Below are positions 1-9,442 of a DNA stretch of 64,000 nt, in pieces. The notes below the pieces were generated by a model. The model saw nothing but the letters and a program-made list of their open reading frames with translations. It had not been told where the DNA came from and searched no databases. Position numbers and translations under genes: made by a program. Source of the stretch: Hydrogenophaga sp. Root209 (lineage in GTDB: Bacteria > Pseudomonadota > Gammaproteobacteria > Burkholderiales > Burkholderiaceae_C); NCBI RefSeq assembly GCF_001428625.1, contig NZ_LMIE01000029.1:459793-523792 (forward strand). The letters are read 5' to 3'. Numbering within the stretch: position 1 is the first letter of the stretch; the number at the start of each line of letters is the position of its first letter.

Positions 1-1911
<1,911 letters not shown>

Positions 1912-1930
1912 GACGCGTCGGACAAACCGC

Positions 1931-1958
1931 AAAAAGGGGAGCATTGGCTCCCCTTTTT
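1931..1958 (+). terminator. Rho-independent terminator of rpoD
   Basis: A perfect 12-bp inverted repeat (AAAAAGGGGAGC / GCTCCCCTTTTT) with a 4-base ATTG loop lies 20 bases after the rpoD stop. The A-rich left and T-rich right flanks make it potentially active on both strands. Confidence 0.93.
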
Positions 1959-2084
1959 GCTGGGTGCATCACAACGGCCAACGCCTGCCGACAACAATGG
2001 ATGCCAGCCAGTATCGTCATCCAAATCCCACTGGAGGCATCCGACGAGAGCCACTGATTGATGACTTTCAGTCAAAATACCTAC

Positions 2085-4916
2085 ATGAAACAACAGACTC
2101 CGCGCTCATTCGCCCACTCCCGCGGCCTCCATTCGCTGGTGCTCGCGGCTGTGCTGTGTGCCACCAGCGGCCTGGCATTTGCCCAGGGCAACACCGCGGC
2201 GTCACGCTTTTACGAAGACGCGCTGCAACGTTTCGAGAAAAAGGACTACTCCGGCTCCATCATCCAGCTCAAGAACGCGCTGAAAGACACCCCGAACAAC
2301 CTGCCGGTGCAACTGCTGTTGGGCAAGGCCCTGTTGGAAAACGGCGATGTGGTGGCGGCCGAAGTTGCGTTCAATGAGGCTCTGAGGCTGGGCGTCAACC
2401 GGGCCGAGGTGGTGGAGCGACTGGGCCGGTCGATGGTTGCCCAGGGCAAGCAGCTGGACATGCTCGCCCACCCCGCCTTGCAACCGGCTGGCCTGCCCAA
2501 CGGACTTCAACTCCAGATGCACGTGCTGCGCGCAGGCGCTCAGGCTGACTTGGGACAAATCGCGCCCGCCCTGAAATCCATCGACGACGCACGAAGACTC
2601 GACAGCCGGTCGCCCGACGTGTGGCTGGCCGAAGTGCCCATCCGCATCCGCAGCAAGAAGTTCACCGAAGCCCTGCAGGCCGTGGATCACGCACTGAGCA
2701 TTGCGCCCAACATGGCCGAGGCCCACTACCAGAAAGGTTCGATCCTGCACGTGCAGGGCGACCTGACCGGTGCGACCGCCTCCTACACCCGGGCGCTGCA
2801 ACTGGATGCCAACCATGTCGAAGCGCTGATTGCACAGATCGGCCTCCAACTGGATGCCAACCGGTTGGAAGAAGCGGCGCGGGATGCGATCGCCTTGCAG
2901 CGCGTGGCGCCCAAGGATCCCCGTGGCTCCTACTTCAAGGCCTTGCTGGCCGAACGACAGGGTCGGGTGCCGGAGGCACAGGCGGCGTTGCGAGAGGTGA
3001 CTTCTCTGCTCGATCCGGTGCCCATGTCCTTCATGCGGTACCGCTCACAGTTGCTCATGCTCAATGGCCTGTCGCACCACGGACTCAACGAACCCGAAAA
3101 GGCCCGGCAGTACCTTGAGGCGTACCTGCGCACCCAGCCCAACAGCCCCGTCACCCGGCTGCTGGCACGCATTTACCTGAGCACGGGCAGCGTGACCGAA
3201 GCGGCCAATCTGCTGGAGAACTACCTGAAGAACCAGCCCGGCGACGGTCTGGCCAGCAACCTGCTCGGCTCGGTGTACATCGCGCAGGGCAAACACGCAC
3301 GGGCGGCCACCCTCATGCAGCAAACCCTCAGGTCGCAGGACTTGCCCGAGTACCGGACCACCCTCGGCATGGGCCTGCTGGGCTCGGGTCAAACCGCCGG
3401 CGCTCTGGCCGAACTGGAGGCCGCCTACAAGAAGGACCCCAAACAGCTGGCCGCGGCCATCGTGTTGTCGCAGCTCTACCTGCGTGAGGGCCAGCAGGCC
3501 AGGGGACTGGCGTTGATCCAGACCCTGGTGAAACAGCAACCCGCCAACGCCGGCTTGTACGACCTGCTCGGCCAGGCTCAGGCCCAGAATGGCGACGCGA
3601 TGGCCGCGCGAGCATCTTTCGAAAAAGCCGCCCAGCTGTCGCCCGACTTGATCCAGGCACAGCTCCACCTGGCACGGCTCGATCTGGATGCCCGCGCACT
3701 CGATGCAGCAGAACAGCGACTCACCAACCTGCTCAAGATCCACCCGCGCAACACCGATGGCCTGGCCACCATGGCCCGCGTGGCCGATCTGCGCGGCAAA
3801 GCCGCTGAAGCGCAGACCTGGCTGGAGAAGGCCAGGGACAACTCGGGCTCACGCGAGCTTCGCTGGAACCTCGCACTGGTGGACCTCCACCTGCGCGCCG
3901 GCCGGCCGGAGCAGGCGCTGGCCGAAGCGAAGATCGCGCAAGGAAAATCGTCCGACAACATCACGAGCCTGCTGTTCTACAGCCGCGCACAGCTGGCCAT
4001 GGGTGACGCACAAGGCGCGCGAGGCACCCTCAGCAGAGCCACCCGGCTTGCCGACTTTGACGCCGATCTGCAAGTAGAGATCGCGACCCAGCAACTCGCG
4101 GCTCAGAACCTGGATGGCGCGTACTACAGCCTGGACAAGGCACTCACAGGTCAACCCGAATCGCTGCCCGCCCAAGTGCTTATGGCGCGGGTGGAGTTCC
4201 AGCGAGGCGAAGTGGCCAAGGCCGAACAGCGCGCGCGCAACATCGTGCAGAAGTACCCACGCCGTGCCGTGGGCCACACGTTGACGGGGGATCTCGCCAT
4301 CGCCCAAACCCGCCCAGGACCCGCGCTGGAGGCGTTTCGCAAGGCACATGCCGTGGAGCCTTCGAGCAGCACCACCCTGCGGCTCATGCAGGCGCTGGAA
4401 ACACAGGGCAACGACAAGGGCGCGCAAGAAGCCGCAGCCCAGAGACTTCGTCAGGCGCCCAGGGACACGGTCGTTCTGAATGCCTTGGCCGACCTGCATG
4501 CAAGGGCTGGCCGGTATGGCGACGCCGGGAAAAACTACCAGGCGCTGCTGTTGCAGCAGCCACAGGACGTGTCCGCACTCAACAACCTGGCCAACATCCA
4601 GCTGAAGCTGGGTGACAAAACCGCCTTGCAAACCGCCGAAAAGGCCCATGGTCTGGCGCCCGCCAACGCCCTGGTGATCGACACGCTGGGATGGGCGCAT
4701 CACCATTTCGGCCAGCAGGATCGGGCGCTGAGCCTTCTGCGCGACGCGCGCCTGAGGGAACCCGCCAACCCGGAGATCCGCTACCACCTGGCCAAGGTGC
4801 TGGCGCAGACCGGTCGCCAAGGCGAGGCCCAGGAAGAATTGCGCGAGGCGATGAAAACCGGGCGGCCGTTCGAAGGCTCCAGGGAAGCGGAGCAGTTGCT
4901 GAAGACCCTGAACTGA
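2085..4916 (+). CDS. prsT: PEP-CTERM system TPR-repeat protein, PrsT-like
   Basis: Large periplasmic or exported TPR protein (943 aa) of the type found with exosortase (XrtA/EpsH) exopolysaccharide loci. The first 33 residues form a signal peptide with a hydrophobic core and likely cleavage after LAFA; no convincing lipobox is seen, although family members are often called lipoproteins. From about residue 38 to the end there are tandem TPR units (for example SGSIIQLKNALKDTPNN and later AHYQKGSILHVQGDLTGATA). ATG 2085 was chosen because it begins directly at the signal peptide; TTG 2058 and ATG 2061 would add 8-9 residues. The next gene is a PEP-CTERM protein, which supports the assignment. 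Function is inferred: assembly or export of polysaccharide and PEP-CTERM proteins. Confidence 0.82.
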   Translation: MKQQTPRSFAHSRGLHSLVLAAVLCATSGLAFAQGNTAASRFYEDALQRFEKKDYSGSIIQLKNALKDTPNNLPVQLLLGKALLENGDVVAAEVAFNEALRLGVNRAEVVERLGRSMVAQGKQLDMLAHPALQPAGLPNGLQLQMHVLRAGAQADLGQIAPALKSIDDARRLDSRSPDVWLAEVPIRIRSKKFTEALQAVDHALSIAPNMAEAHYQKGSILHVQGDLTGATASYTRALQLDANHVEALIAQIGLQLDANRLEEAARDAIALQRVAPKDPRGSYFKALLAERQGRVPEAQAALREVTSLLDPVPMSFMRYRSQLLMLNGLSHHGLNEPEKARQYLEAYLRTQPNSPVTRLLARIYLSTGSVTEAANLLENYLKNQPGDGLASNLLGSVYIAQGKHARAATLMQQTLRSQDLPEYRTTLGMGLLGSGQTAGALAELEAAYKKDPKQLAAAIVLSQLYLREGQQARGLALIQTLVKQQPANAGLYDLLGQAQAQNGDAMAARASFEKAAQLSPDLIQAQLHLARLDLDARALDAAEQRLTNLLKIHPRNTDGLATMARVADLRGKAAEAQTWLEKARDNSGSRELRWNLALVDLHLRAGRPEQALAEAKIAQGKSSDNITSLLFYSRAQLAMGDAQGARGTLSRATRLADFDADLQVEIATQQLAAQNLDGAYYSLDKALTGQPESLPAQVLMARVEFQRGEVAKAEQRARNIVQKYPRRAVGHTLTGDLAIAQTRPGPALEAFRKAHAVEPSSSTTLRLMQALETQGNDKGAQEAAAQRLRQAPRDTVVLNALADLHARAGRYGDAGKNYQALLLQQPQDVSALNNLANIQLKLGDKTALQTAEKAHGLAPANALVIDTLGWAHHHFGQQDRALSLLRDARLREPANPEIRYHLAKVLAQTGRQGEAQEELREAMKTGRPFEGSREAEQLLKTLN

Positions 4917-4996
4917 CGTCGGATTTTTTTACAGTTTCGCGTGCAAACACCTTGCAAGACGATGTAACTGTTTGATTGTCCTTGTACTTGATTGTC

Positions 4997-5013
4997 TGGC
5001 CCGATTAATGCTT
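4997..5013 (+). promoter_or_regulatory. Candidate sigma-54 (RpoN) -24/-12 promoter for the PEP-CTERM gene
   Basis: TGGCCC-N5-ATGCTT matches the -24/-12 consensus TGGCAC-N5-TTGCWW at all but two positions, with the required GG-N10-GC spacing. It lies 45 bases before the PEP-CTERM start. Sigma-54 control with the PrsK/PrsR two-component pair is known for PEP-CTERM genes in related betaproteobacteria. No enhancer site was identified. Confidence 0.6.
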
Positions 5014-5057
5014 GAACGTAGCCAAAGTACTCCTTGAGTTTGACAAAGGTCTTTGAC

Positions 5058-5828
5058 ATGAAACAACAAATTGCCTCCTCTGCCCTGTTCCGTGCGTTGG
5101 CTGCAGCTTGCCTGCTGACCGCGGCAGCGTCTGCGCACGCCGCGACGAACTGGACGGCCTCGTACGGTGGGTGCGGTGACAGCGGCAACGTCGTTGCTGC
5201 GTCCGGCAGTTTCGGCACCTGCGGCGGCAGTGGGGTGGACGTGCGCGGCAGCTCGGTGATCGGCGGCAGCGTCACGGACGCCACCGTGAAGGCATGGAGC
5301 GGTGGCCTGGGCGTTCAAAACCAAAACGAATCCAACACGAATGGCCCACATGCCCTGGACAACTACGGCGGTCTGGACGCACTGATCTTCAAGTTCACGG
5401 AGTCAGTGTCCCTGACCGGCCTCACACTGGGATGGAACGGCTCTGACAACAGCACCAGTCACTACAACGATTCCGACGTGTCCATCTATGCGTGGACTGG
5501 CGCTTCCGCCACGCCAACGAGTTATGCATCGTCTGTTGCCGGCTGGGTTTTGATCGGTGACTACTTCAACGTCGGCACGAAAACCGGAAACACCCAAGCT
5601 GTTGCCACTCCCGTTTTTTCGAGCTACTGGCTGGTGAGCGCGTACGGATCCAGCACCGGCAGCAGCACCGATGCATTCAAAGTCCTGTCGCTCGCCGGCA
5701 CCTACTGCGGCGCCCTGTGCGCCCCTCCCGGTGGCGACGTGCCCGAGCCCGGCTCGCTCGCGCTCATGGCCATGGGTGCTTTCGGTTTGATGGCTGCTCG
5801 CCGCCGTCAGAAGAACCAGGCGATCTGA
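5058..5828 (+). CDS. PEP-CTERM sorting domain-containing surface protein
   Basis: Secreted protein of 256 aa expected to be processed by an exosortase. N-terminal signal peptide (residues 1-27, cleavage near AHA-AT). A Gly/Ser/Cys-rich extracellular domain follows, and a segment near residue 105 reads LDALIFKFTESVSLTGLTLG. The C-terminus holds the full tripartite sorting signal: the motif VPEPGSLAL, a hydrophobic helix, and the basic tail AARRRQKNQAI. The body resembles the XDP1 group of exosortase-dependent surface proteins, but I am not certain of that. ATG 5058 is preferred over TTG 5034 because it starts the signal peptide and has AAAGG about 9 bases upstream. No exosortase gene lies in the window. 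Confidence 0.9.
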   Translation: MKQQIASSALFRALAAACLLTAAASAHAATNWTASYGGCGDSGNVVAASGSFGTCGGSGVDVRGSSVIGGSVTDATVKAWSGGLGVQNQNESNTNGPHALDNYGGLDALIFKFTESVSLTGLTLGWNGSDNSTSHYNDSDVSIYAWTGASATPTSYASSVAGWVLIGDYFNVGTKTGNTQAVATPVFSSYWLVSAYGSSTGSSTDAFKVLSLAGTYCGALCAPPGGDVPEPGSLALMAMGAFGLMAARRRQKNQAI

Positions 5829-5857
5829 ATTCCACTGGCCTTGAGCCGGTACACATG

Positions 5858-5888
5858 AAAGGGAGCCCGAGTGGCTCCCTTCTTTTTG
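5858..5888 (+). terminator. Rho-independent terminator after the PEP-CTERM gene
   Basis: Stem GGGAGCC / GGCTCCC with loop CGAGT, preceded by AAA and followed by TTCTTTTT. It lies between two convergent genes. Confidence 0.9.
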
Positions 5889-5909
5889 TCTGTCGTTCGG
5901 GCGCTGCGA

Positions 5910-7310
5910 TCACACCTGCGGCAACGTCACCGTGACAGACAGCCCCGGCCTAGCATTGCGCACCGCAAATGTGCCGCCGTGTGCCTGCGCCACCAAGCGG
6001 CACAGATAGAGACCCAAGCCCACACCGCCAGCGTTGCGGGTGCGGGCGGTATCGGGTCGGAAAAAAGCTTGCGCCAGATGCGGCAACTGATCGTCCGGCA
6101 CGCCGGGGCCATGGTCGCGCACTTCCAGTTCGATGCCCTGCCCTGTTTCGCCGATGCGGCGAATGTGCAACTCCGGCGGCAGCGGGGCGCCAGCGCTGTG
6201 GCGCAGTGCGTTGTCGAGCAGGTTGCGCAGCAGCAACCGGATGCGGATGCGGTCCAGCGGCATGGTGGGCAGGTGCTGCGCGGCTTGCAGATGGATGTTG
6301 ATGGCCAACGGCTGGGCGCTGGCGAGTTCGTCAATCACCTCGCGAGCGAGCTCCGCCAGGTCGGTGGACTCTCGGTGCAAGGCTTGGTGACGACCCGCCA
6401 GGCGCTCGCTTTCCAGCAAATCACTGATGAGCTGGGCCATTTCCGCCAGATCGCGCAGCAGGGCATCGCGCTGCGGCGTGACGTCTGCTGTGTCGGGCAA
6501 CAGTTCGGTGTTGAGCCGGGCGCGTGTGAGCGGACTTCGCAATTCGTGGCTGATGGCCAGCAACAACGCGCGCTGGGCCTCCAGCATCTGGTGGATGTCA
6601 TGACCCATGGTGTTGATCGTCGCGGCGAGTTCACCCAGTTCATCAGGCCCTTTGGGGTGGCGCACCGGGATCGGCTGTCCAAACTCACCGGCGCCAAAAC
6701 GCAGTGCGCCCTGGCGGATGTCGTCCAGCGGGCGCAGCAGGCGGCGCACATACAAAAACGCCAACAGCGTGAGCAGCAGCAACACGGTGAGCGTGAAGCC
6801 GAACAGTCGCGGACGGCGCTCGAACGCCGCTTCGTTCAAGCCGAATCCCAGGCGGTGGCCGTCGGCAGTGGTTCGTTGCAACAGCTGTTGCCAGTCCTTG
6901 TCGTCGCCCCAGTCTTCGGGGTCCCGGCCCTTGGCCCCGGGTGGTCCATTCCGCTGCCAGTCCATCCGGGCCTGTTCCGGATGGGAACGCCAGTTCACCA
7001 GTGGGCCGGAGATGTCGATGGTGATCGGCAGGCGCTGAGTGATCGCCTGGGCGCGCTCGGTGTTGGGTGCACTGCCAGCGGGGGCGATGTCAGCGGCCAG
7101 GCGGTCCACGTAGTCCATGAGCAATGGTCGCGCCGCATCGCGCCAGCCCACCGAAAATGCTTTCTGCGCCCCACCGATGAAGGCGAACGCGACGCCCAGC
7201 GCCAGCAGCAGGAACACCATCATCAAGCGCAGCTTGAGGGAACAACGCAGAGCGCTGAGCGCGCGGCGAAACCAAGGCGGTCGCTGTGCGGAGACTGCGG
7301 GGACTTTCAT
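5910..7310 (-). CDS. Sensor histidine kinase of an envelope-type two-component system
   Basis: Inner-membrane kinase of 466 aa. Two membrane segments (about residues 29-48 and 170-188) bracket a periplasmic sensor domain of about 120 residues. A HAMP linker follows (190-242), then the HisKA dimerisation helix with phospho-accepting His255 in AISHELRSPLTRAR. The HATPase domain has the N box RNLLDNALRH (362-371), G1 box DHGPG (399-403) and G2 box GGVGLGLY (428-435). It overlaps the upstream response regulator by 4 bases (ATGA), indicating translational coupling. The architecture and the Spy/CpxP-like gene in the same operon resemble Cpx, Bae and Rst systems, but orthology cannot be decided from sequence alone. 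Confidence 0.92.
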   Translation of the reverse strand: MKVPAVSAQRPPWFRRALSALRCSLKLRLMMVFLLLALGVAFAFIGGAQKAFSVGWRDAARPLLMDYVDRLAADIAPAGSAPNTERAQAITQRLPITIDISGPLVNWRSHPEQARMDWQRNGPPGAKGRDPEDWGDDKDWQQLLQRTTADGHRLGFGLNEAAFERRPRLFGFTLTVLLLLTLLAFLYVRRLLRPLDDIRQGALRFGAGEFGQPIPVRHPKGPDELGELAATINTMGHDIHQMLEAQRALLLAISHELRSPLTRARLNTELLPDTADVTPQRDALLRDLAEMAQLISDLLESERLAGRHQALHRESTDLAELAREVIDELASAQPLAINIHLQAAQHLPTMPLDRIRIRLLLRNLLDNALRHSAGAPLPPELHIRRIGETGQGIELEVRDHGPGVPDDQLPHLAQAFFRPDTARTRNAGGVGLGLYLCRLVAQAHGGTFAVRNARPGLSVTVTLPQV

Positions 7311-8005
7311 GGCGCCAGCTTGCGCAGCGCCAGCGAGTAACCAGCGTTGCGCAGGGTCTTGATGCAGTCCAGCGGTTCGAGCTTCTTGCGCAGGCGGCTC
7401 ACCACGATGTCCACCGCGCGGGTGTAGAGGTCGGCTTCGTGGCCACGCAACTGGTTCAGGATGTCGTCGCGGGTGAACACGCGCCCGCTCTCGCGTGCCA
7501 GCAGGTGCAGCAGTTCGAACTCGGTGCCGGTGAGCTCCACCACCTCGCCCTGGCGCGTCACGCTGCGGCGTGCCGGGTCGATGGTGAGGCCCTCGAAGGC
7601 CAGCACGTCCGGCGCCGGAACGCCGTTGGCCGGCCCGTTGTGACCGTTTCGACGCCGCAGCATGGTCTGGATGTGCGCCACCAGTTCGCGCGGCTCGAAG
7701 GGTTTGGGCAGGTAGGCGTCGGCGCCGAGTTCGAGGCCAACCACGCGGTCCATCACGTCGCCGCGCGCGGTGAGCATCACGATGGGAATGTCGCTTTCCT
7801 TGCGGATGGTGCGACAGAGTTCGAAGCCGTCCATCTCGGGCAGCATCACGTCGAGGATGGCCGCGTCGAACACGCCGCTGCGCAAACGCGCCAGCCCTTC
7901 GCTGGGCTTGAGCGCATGGGTGAGCTCAAGCTCGAACCGCTGGAAGTAAGTGGCCAGCGGTGGGCCGAGCTGTTCGTCGTCGTCAATCAACAATACGCGG
8001 TGCAT
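7307..8005 (-). CDS. OmpR/PhoB-family response regulator
   Basis: DNA-binding response regulator of 232 aa. Receiver domain residues 1-115: acidic pocket DDD at 8-10, phospho-acceptor Asp52 (AILDVMLPEMDG), Thr79 and Lys101. A C-terminal winged-helix Trans_reg_C domain (about 135-228) includes ELLHLLARESGRVFTRDDIL and RAVDIVVSRLRKKL. It is encoded 9 bases after the 103-aa unknown gene and overlaps the kinase gene, so the four genes look like one leftward unit. Direct repeats upstream of the first gene (8871-8895) are plausible binding sites. Confidence 0.93.
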   Translation of the reverse strand: MHRVLLIDDDEQLGPPLATYFQRFELELTHALKPSEGLARLRSGVFDAAILDVMLPEMDGFELCRTIRKESDIPIVMLTARGDVMDRVVGLELGADAYLPKPFEPRELVAHIQTMLRRRNGHNGPANGVPAPDVLAFEGLTIDPARRSVTRQGEVVELTGTEFELLHLLARESGRVFTRDDILNQLRGHEADLYTRAVDIVVSRLRKKLEPLDCIKTLRNAGYSLALRKLAP

Positions 8006-8014
8006 GCGGCATTG

Positions 8015-8326
8015 TCACATTGCGCTCAGCGCGCGGTGGCGCACGATGAGGCGGCGCAGCCGTTGCTGCGCACCGTTGTCCAAGCCATCGAAGCGGTCGG
8101 CCACTGAGAGGATGGCTGGCAGCGTGAGCACCGCTTCGTGGGGCTGGCGGCGCGACAGGCTGGCCCACAGGCTGAGCGCATGCTCGCGGTCGAAACGCGG
8201 ACCCCAGACCAGGGCCAGCAGCTCGTCGTGCGGGTCATCCACGCCGGCCAGCAGCGCCGGACCATGGTCGCGCAGCCGCTGGGCGATCGTTTGCAACACG
8301 GGCGACATGGCGCTCACCCGCTTCAA
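8015..8326 (-). CDS. Uncharacterised 103-aa protein in a two-component operon
   Basis: I do not recognise this family. The protein is soluble-looking with no signal peptide or membrane segment. It is leucine- and arginine-rich with Trp in LALVWGPRFDREHALSLWASL and ends in a basic helix (QQRLRRLIVRHRALSAM). The start shown is TTG overlapping the stop of the Spy-like gene (TTGA); an in-frame ATG six codons later (8308) is the alternative. It lies between the lipoprotein and the response regulator with almost no spacing, so it is probably co-translated. Part of its sequence (DREHALSLWASL) echoes the FDRARALSLLDE segment of the Spy-like neighbour, which hints at a shared helical-hairpin origin. 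It could be an adaptor or accessory sensor protein. Confidence 0.72.
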   Translation of the reverse strand: MKRVSAMSPVLQTIAQRLRDHGPALLAGVDDPHDELLALVWGPRFDREHALSLWASLSRRQPHEAVLTLPAILSVADRFDGLDNGAQQRLRRLIVRHRALSAM

Positions 8327-8793
8327 CCGCGCGAGAACCAGCCCTTGCGCTTCTGCATGCGCTCGCGCACCTCGGCCTGCTGCGCGGGGTTGAGGCTGTC
8401 GTAGAAGTCGGCCATGGCGTTGATCACCTCAGGGCTGCTCACCTGCACCACGCGGGTTTTCTCGTCGAGCAGGCTCAAGGCGCGTGCGCGGTCGAACTTG
8501 TCACCGGCCACGAGCGCGCGCACCTCGGCGCGCGGGTCGGTGGTCTGGCCAATGAAAGCGGTGCGCTGGGCCTGCAGCTTGTCGGCCAGCACGCCGAGTT
8601 TCTGCTGCTGTTCGGCGTTGAGATCGAGCTTCTTCGTCACGCGCTCGATGACCTTGCCGCGCATTTCGATCATGTGCTCGGCGCTCATGGGGCCGTGTTC
8701 GTGGTGACCGCGCGTGCCGCAGGCGGTGAGGCCGCCGACGGCGATGGTGACGCCGGACAGGGCAATGAGGGAGCGTTTGATCCAGGGTTTCAT
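8323..8793 (-). CDS. Spy/CpxP-family periplasmic protein, predicted lipoprotein
   Basis: Small envelope protein of 156 aa. The N-terminus has a basic start, a hydrophobic core and a lipobox (GLTAC, Cys near residue 25), so it is predicted to be lipid-anchored, unlike soluble Spy and CpxP. The mature part has the two LTxxQ-like motifs of the family: LNAEQQQKL and LNPAQQAEV. Such proteins act as periplasmic chaperones or as inhibitors of Cpx-type kinases. ATG 8793 has AAAGGA 8 bases upstream; longer starts would bury the signal peptide. First gene of the operon containing a response regulator and kinase, so a feedback role is likely. Confidence 0.85.
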   Translation of the reverse strand: MKPWIKRSLIALSGVTIAVGGLTACGTRGHHEHGPMSAEHMIEMRGKVIERVTKKLDLNAEQQQKLGVLADKLQAQRTAFIGQTTDPRAEVRALVAGDKFDRARALSLLDEKTRVVQVSSPEVINAMADFYDSLNPAQQAEVRERMQKRKGWFSRG

Positions 8794-8870
8794 GACAGTG
8801 TCCTTTGGGAGGATGGGTTGAACATGACCGTGATGGTGCCGGCAGGCCCCTCCCCCGTCGTCTCGCGGCG

Positions 8871-8895
8871 GTTTCGGTTTGTTTCGTTTCATTTC
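8871..8895 (-). promoter_or_regulatory. Candidate response-regulator box: three pentamers at 10-bp period
   Basis: On the minus strand GAAAT-N5-GAAAC-N5-GAAAC. The spacing matches tandem OmpR/CpxR-type half-sites (CpxR: GTAAA-N5-GTAAA). It lies about 80 bases upstream of the Spy-like start and in the same intergenic region as the divergent LprI-like gene. Confidence 0.45.
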
Positions 8896-8954
8896 ATACG
8901 GGGCCACTGCACAATTCGACCAACACGCCACCTCTGGCGCCGCGGAGCCCCTGC

Positions 8955-9389
8955 ATGCATGCCACCTTGCTGAAAAGTTTGTTCATCCTGGGCCTGACGA
9001 GCCACTGCCTGCCGTCGTTGGCCACGGCCACTGGCACGAAACCCGGGGCTGTCGAGTGCTCACAGTTGCCCGGCACGCAGTCGGGGCTCAACGCCTGCGC
9101 CCACCAGGACTTCGAGAAAGCCACCGCCGCCTACAGCGCGACCTACAAGACGCTCTCGCAAAGCGTCGGCAACCGGCAGCGACAGTTGCTGCGCCAAGTG
9201 CAGACCGAGTGGATTCAGTACCGCGCGAAAGCCTGTGAGTTCGAGAAGAGCGGCATCGAGGGCGGCAGCGCCGCACCCATGATCAACTGGCAGTGCCAGG
9301 CACGCATGACGCGCGAGCGCACCGCCGAATTGCAGCGCCACCTGGATTGCAAGGAAGGTGACCTGAGCTGCGTGCGCCAGCCCAGATAG
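8955..9389 (+). CDS. LprI/DUF1311-family secreted protein
   Basis: Predicted periplasmic protein of 144 aa with a signal peptide (residues 1-25, cleavage near ATA). The remainder has the DUF1311 pattern: a Cys-rich start (VECSQLPGTQSGLNACAHQD), a helical stretch with NRQRQLLRQVQTEWIQYRAK, then Cys and a C-terminal Arg-rich helix. DUF1311 proteins include the lysozyme inhibitor LprI, so cell-wall or envelope protection is possible. It is divergent from the Spy-like gene and shares its upstream region. ATG 8955 is the start consistent with a signal peptide; the frame is open to 8805. Confidence 0.78.
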   Translation: MHATLLKSLFILGLTSHCLPSLATATGTKPGAVECSQLPGTQSGLNACAHQDFEKATAAYSATYKTLSQSVGNRQRQLLRQVQTEWIQYRAKACEFEKSGIEGGSAAPMINWQCQARMTRERTAELQRHLDCKEGDLSCVRQPR

Positions 9390-9442
9390 TGCAGGGCCGC
9401 GGCACCGGGCCGCCCCAAGCGCGCAGCGGCGCAGCGTTGGCG

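Noticed and set aside
1959-2084. Sigma-54 promoter before the PrsT-like gene
   Set aside because: GG and GC dinucleotides occur but not at the required 10-base separation.
5871-7340. 489-codon plus-strand frame opposite the histidine kinase
   Set aside because: Gln/Arg/His-rich antisense sequence; the kinase has all functional boxes.
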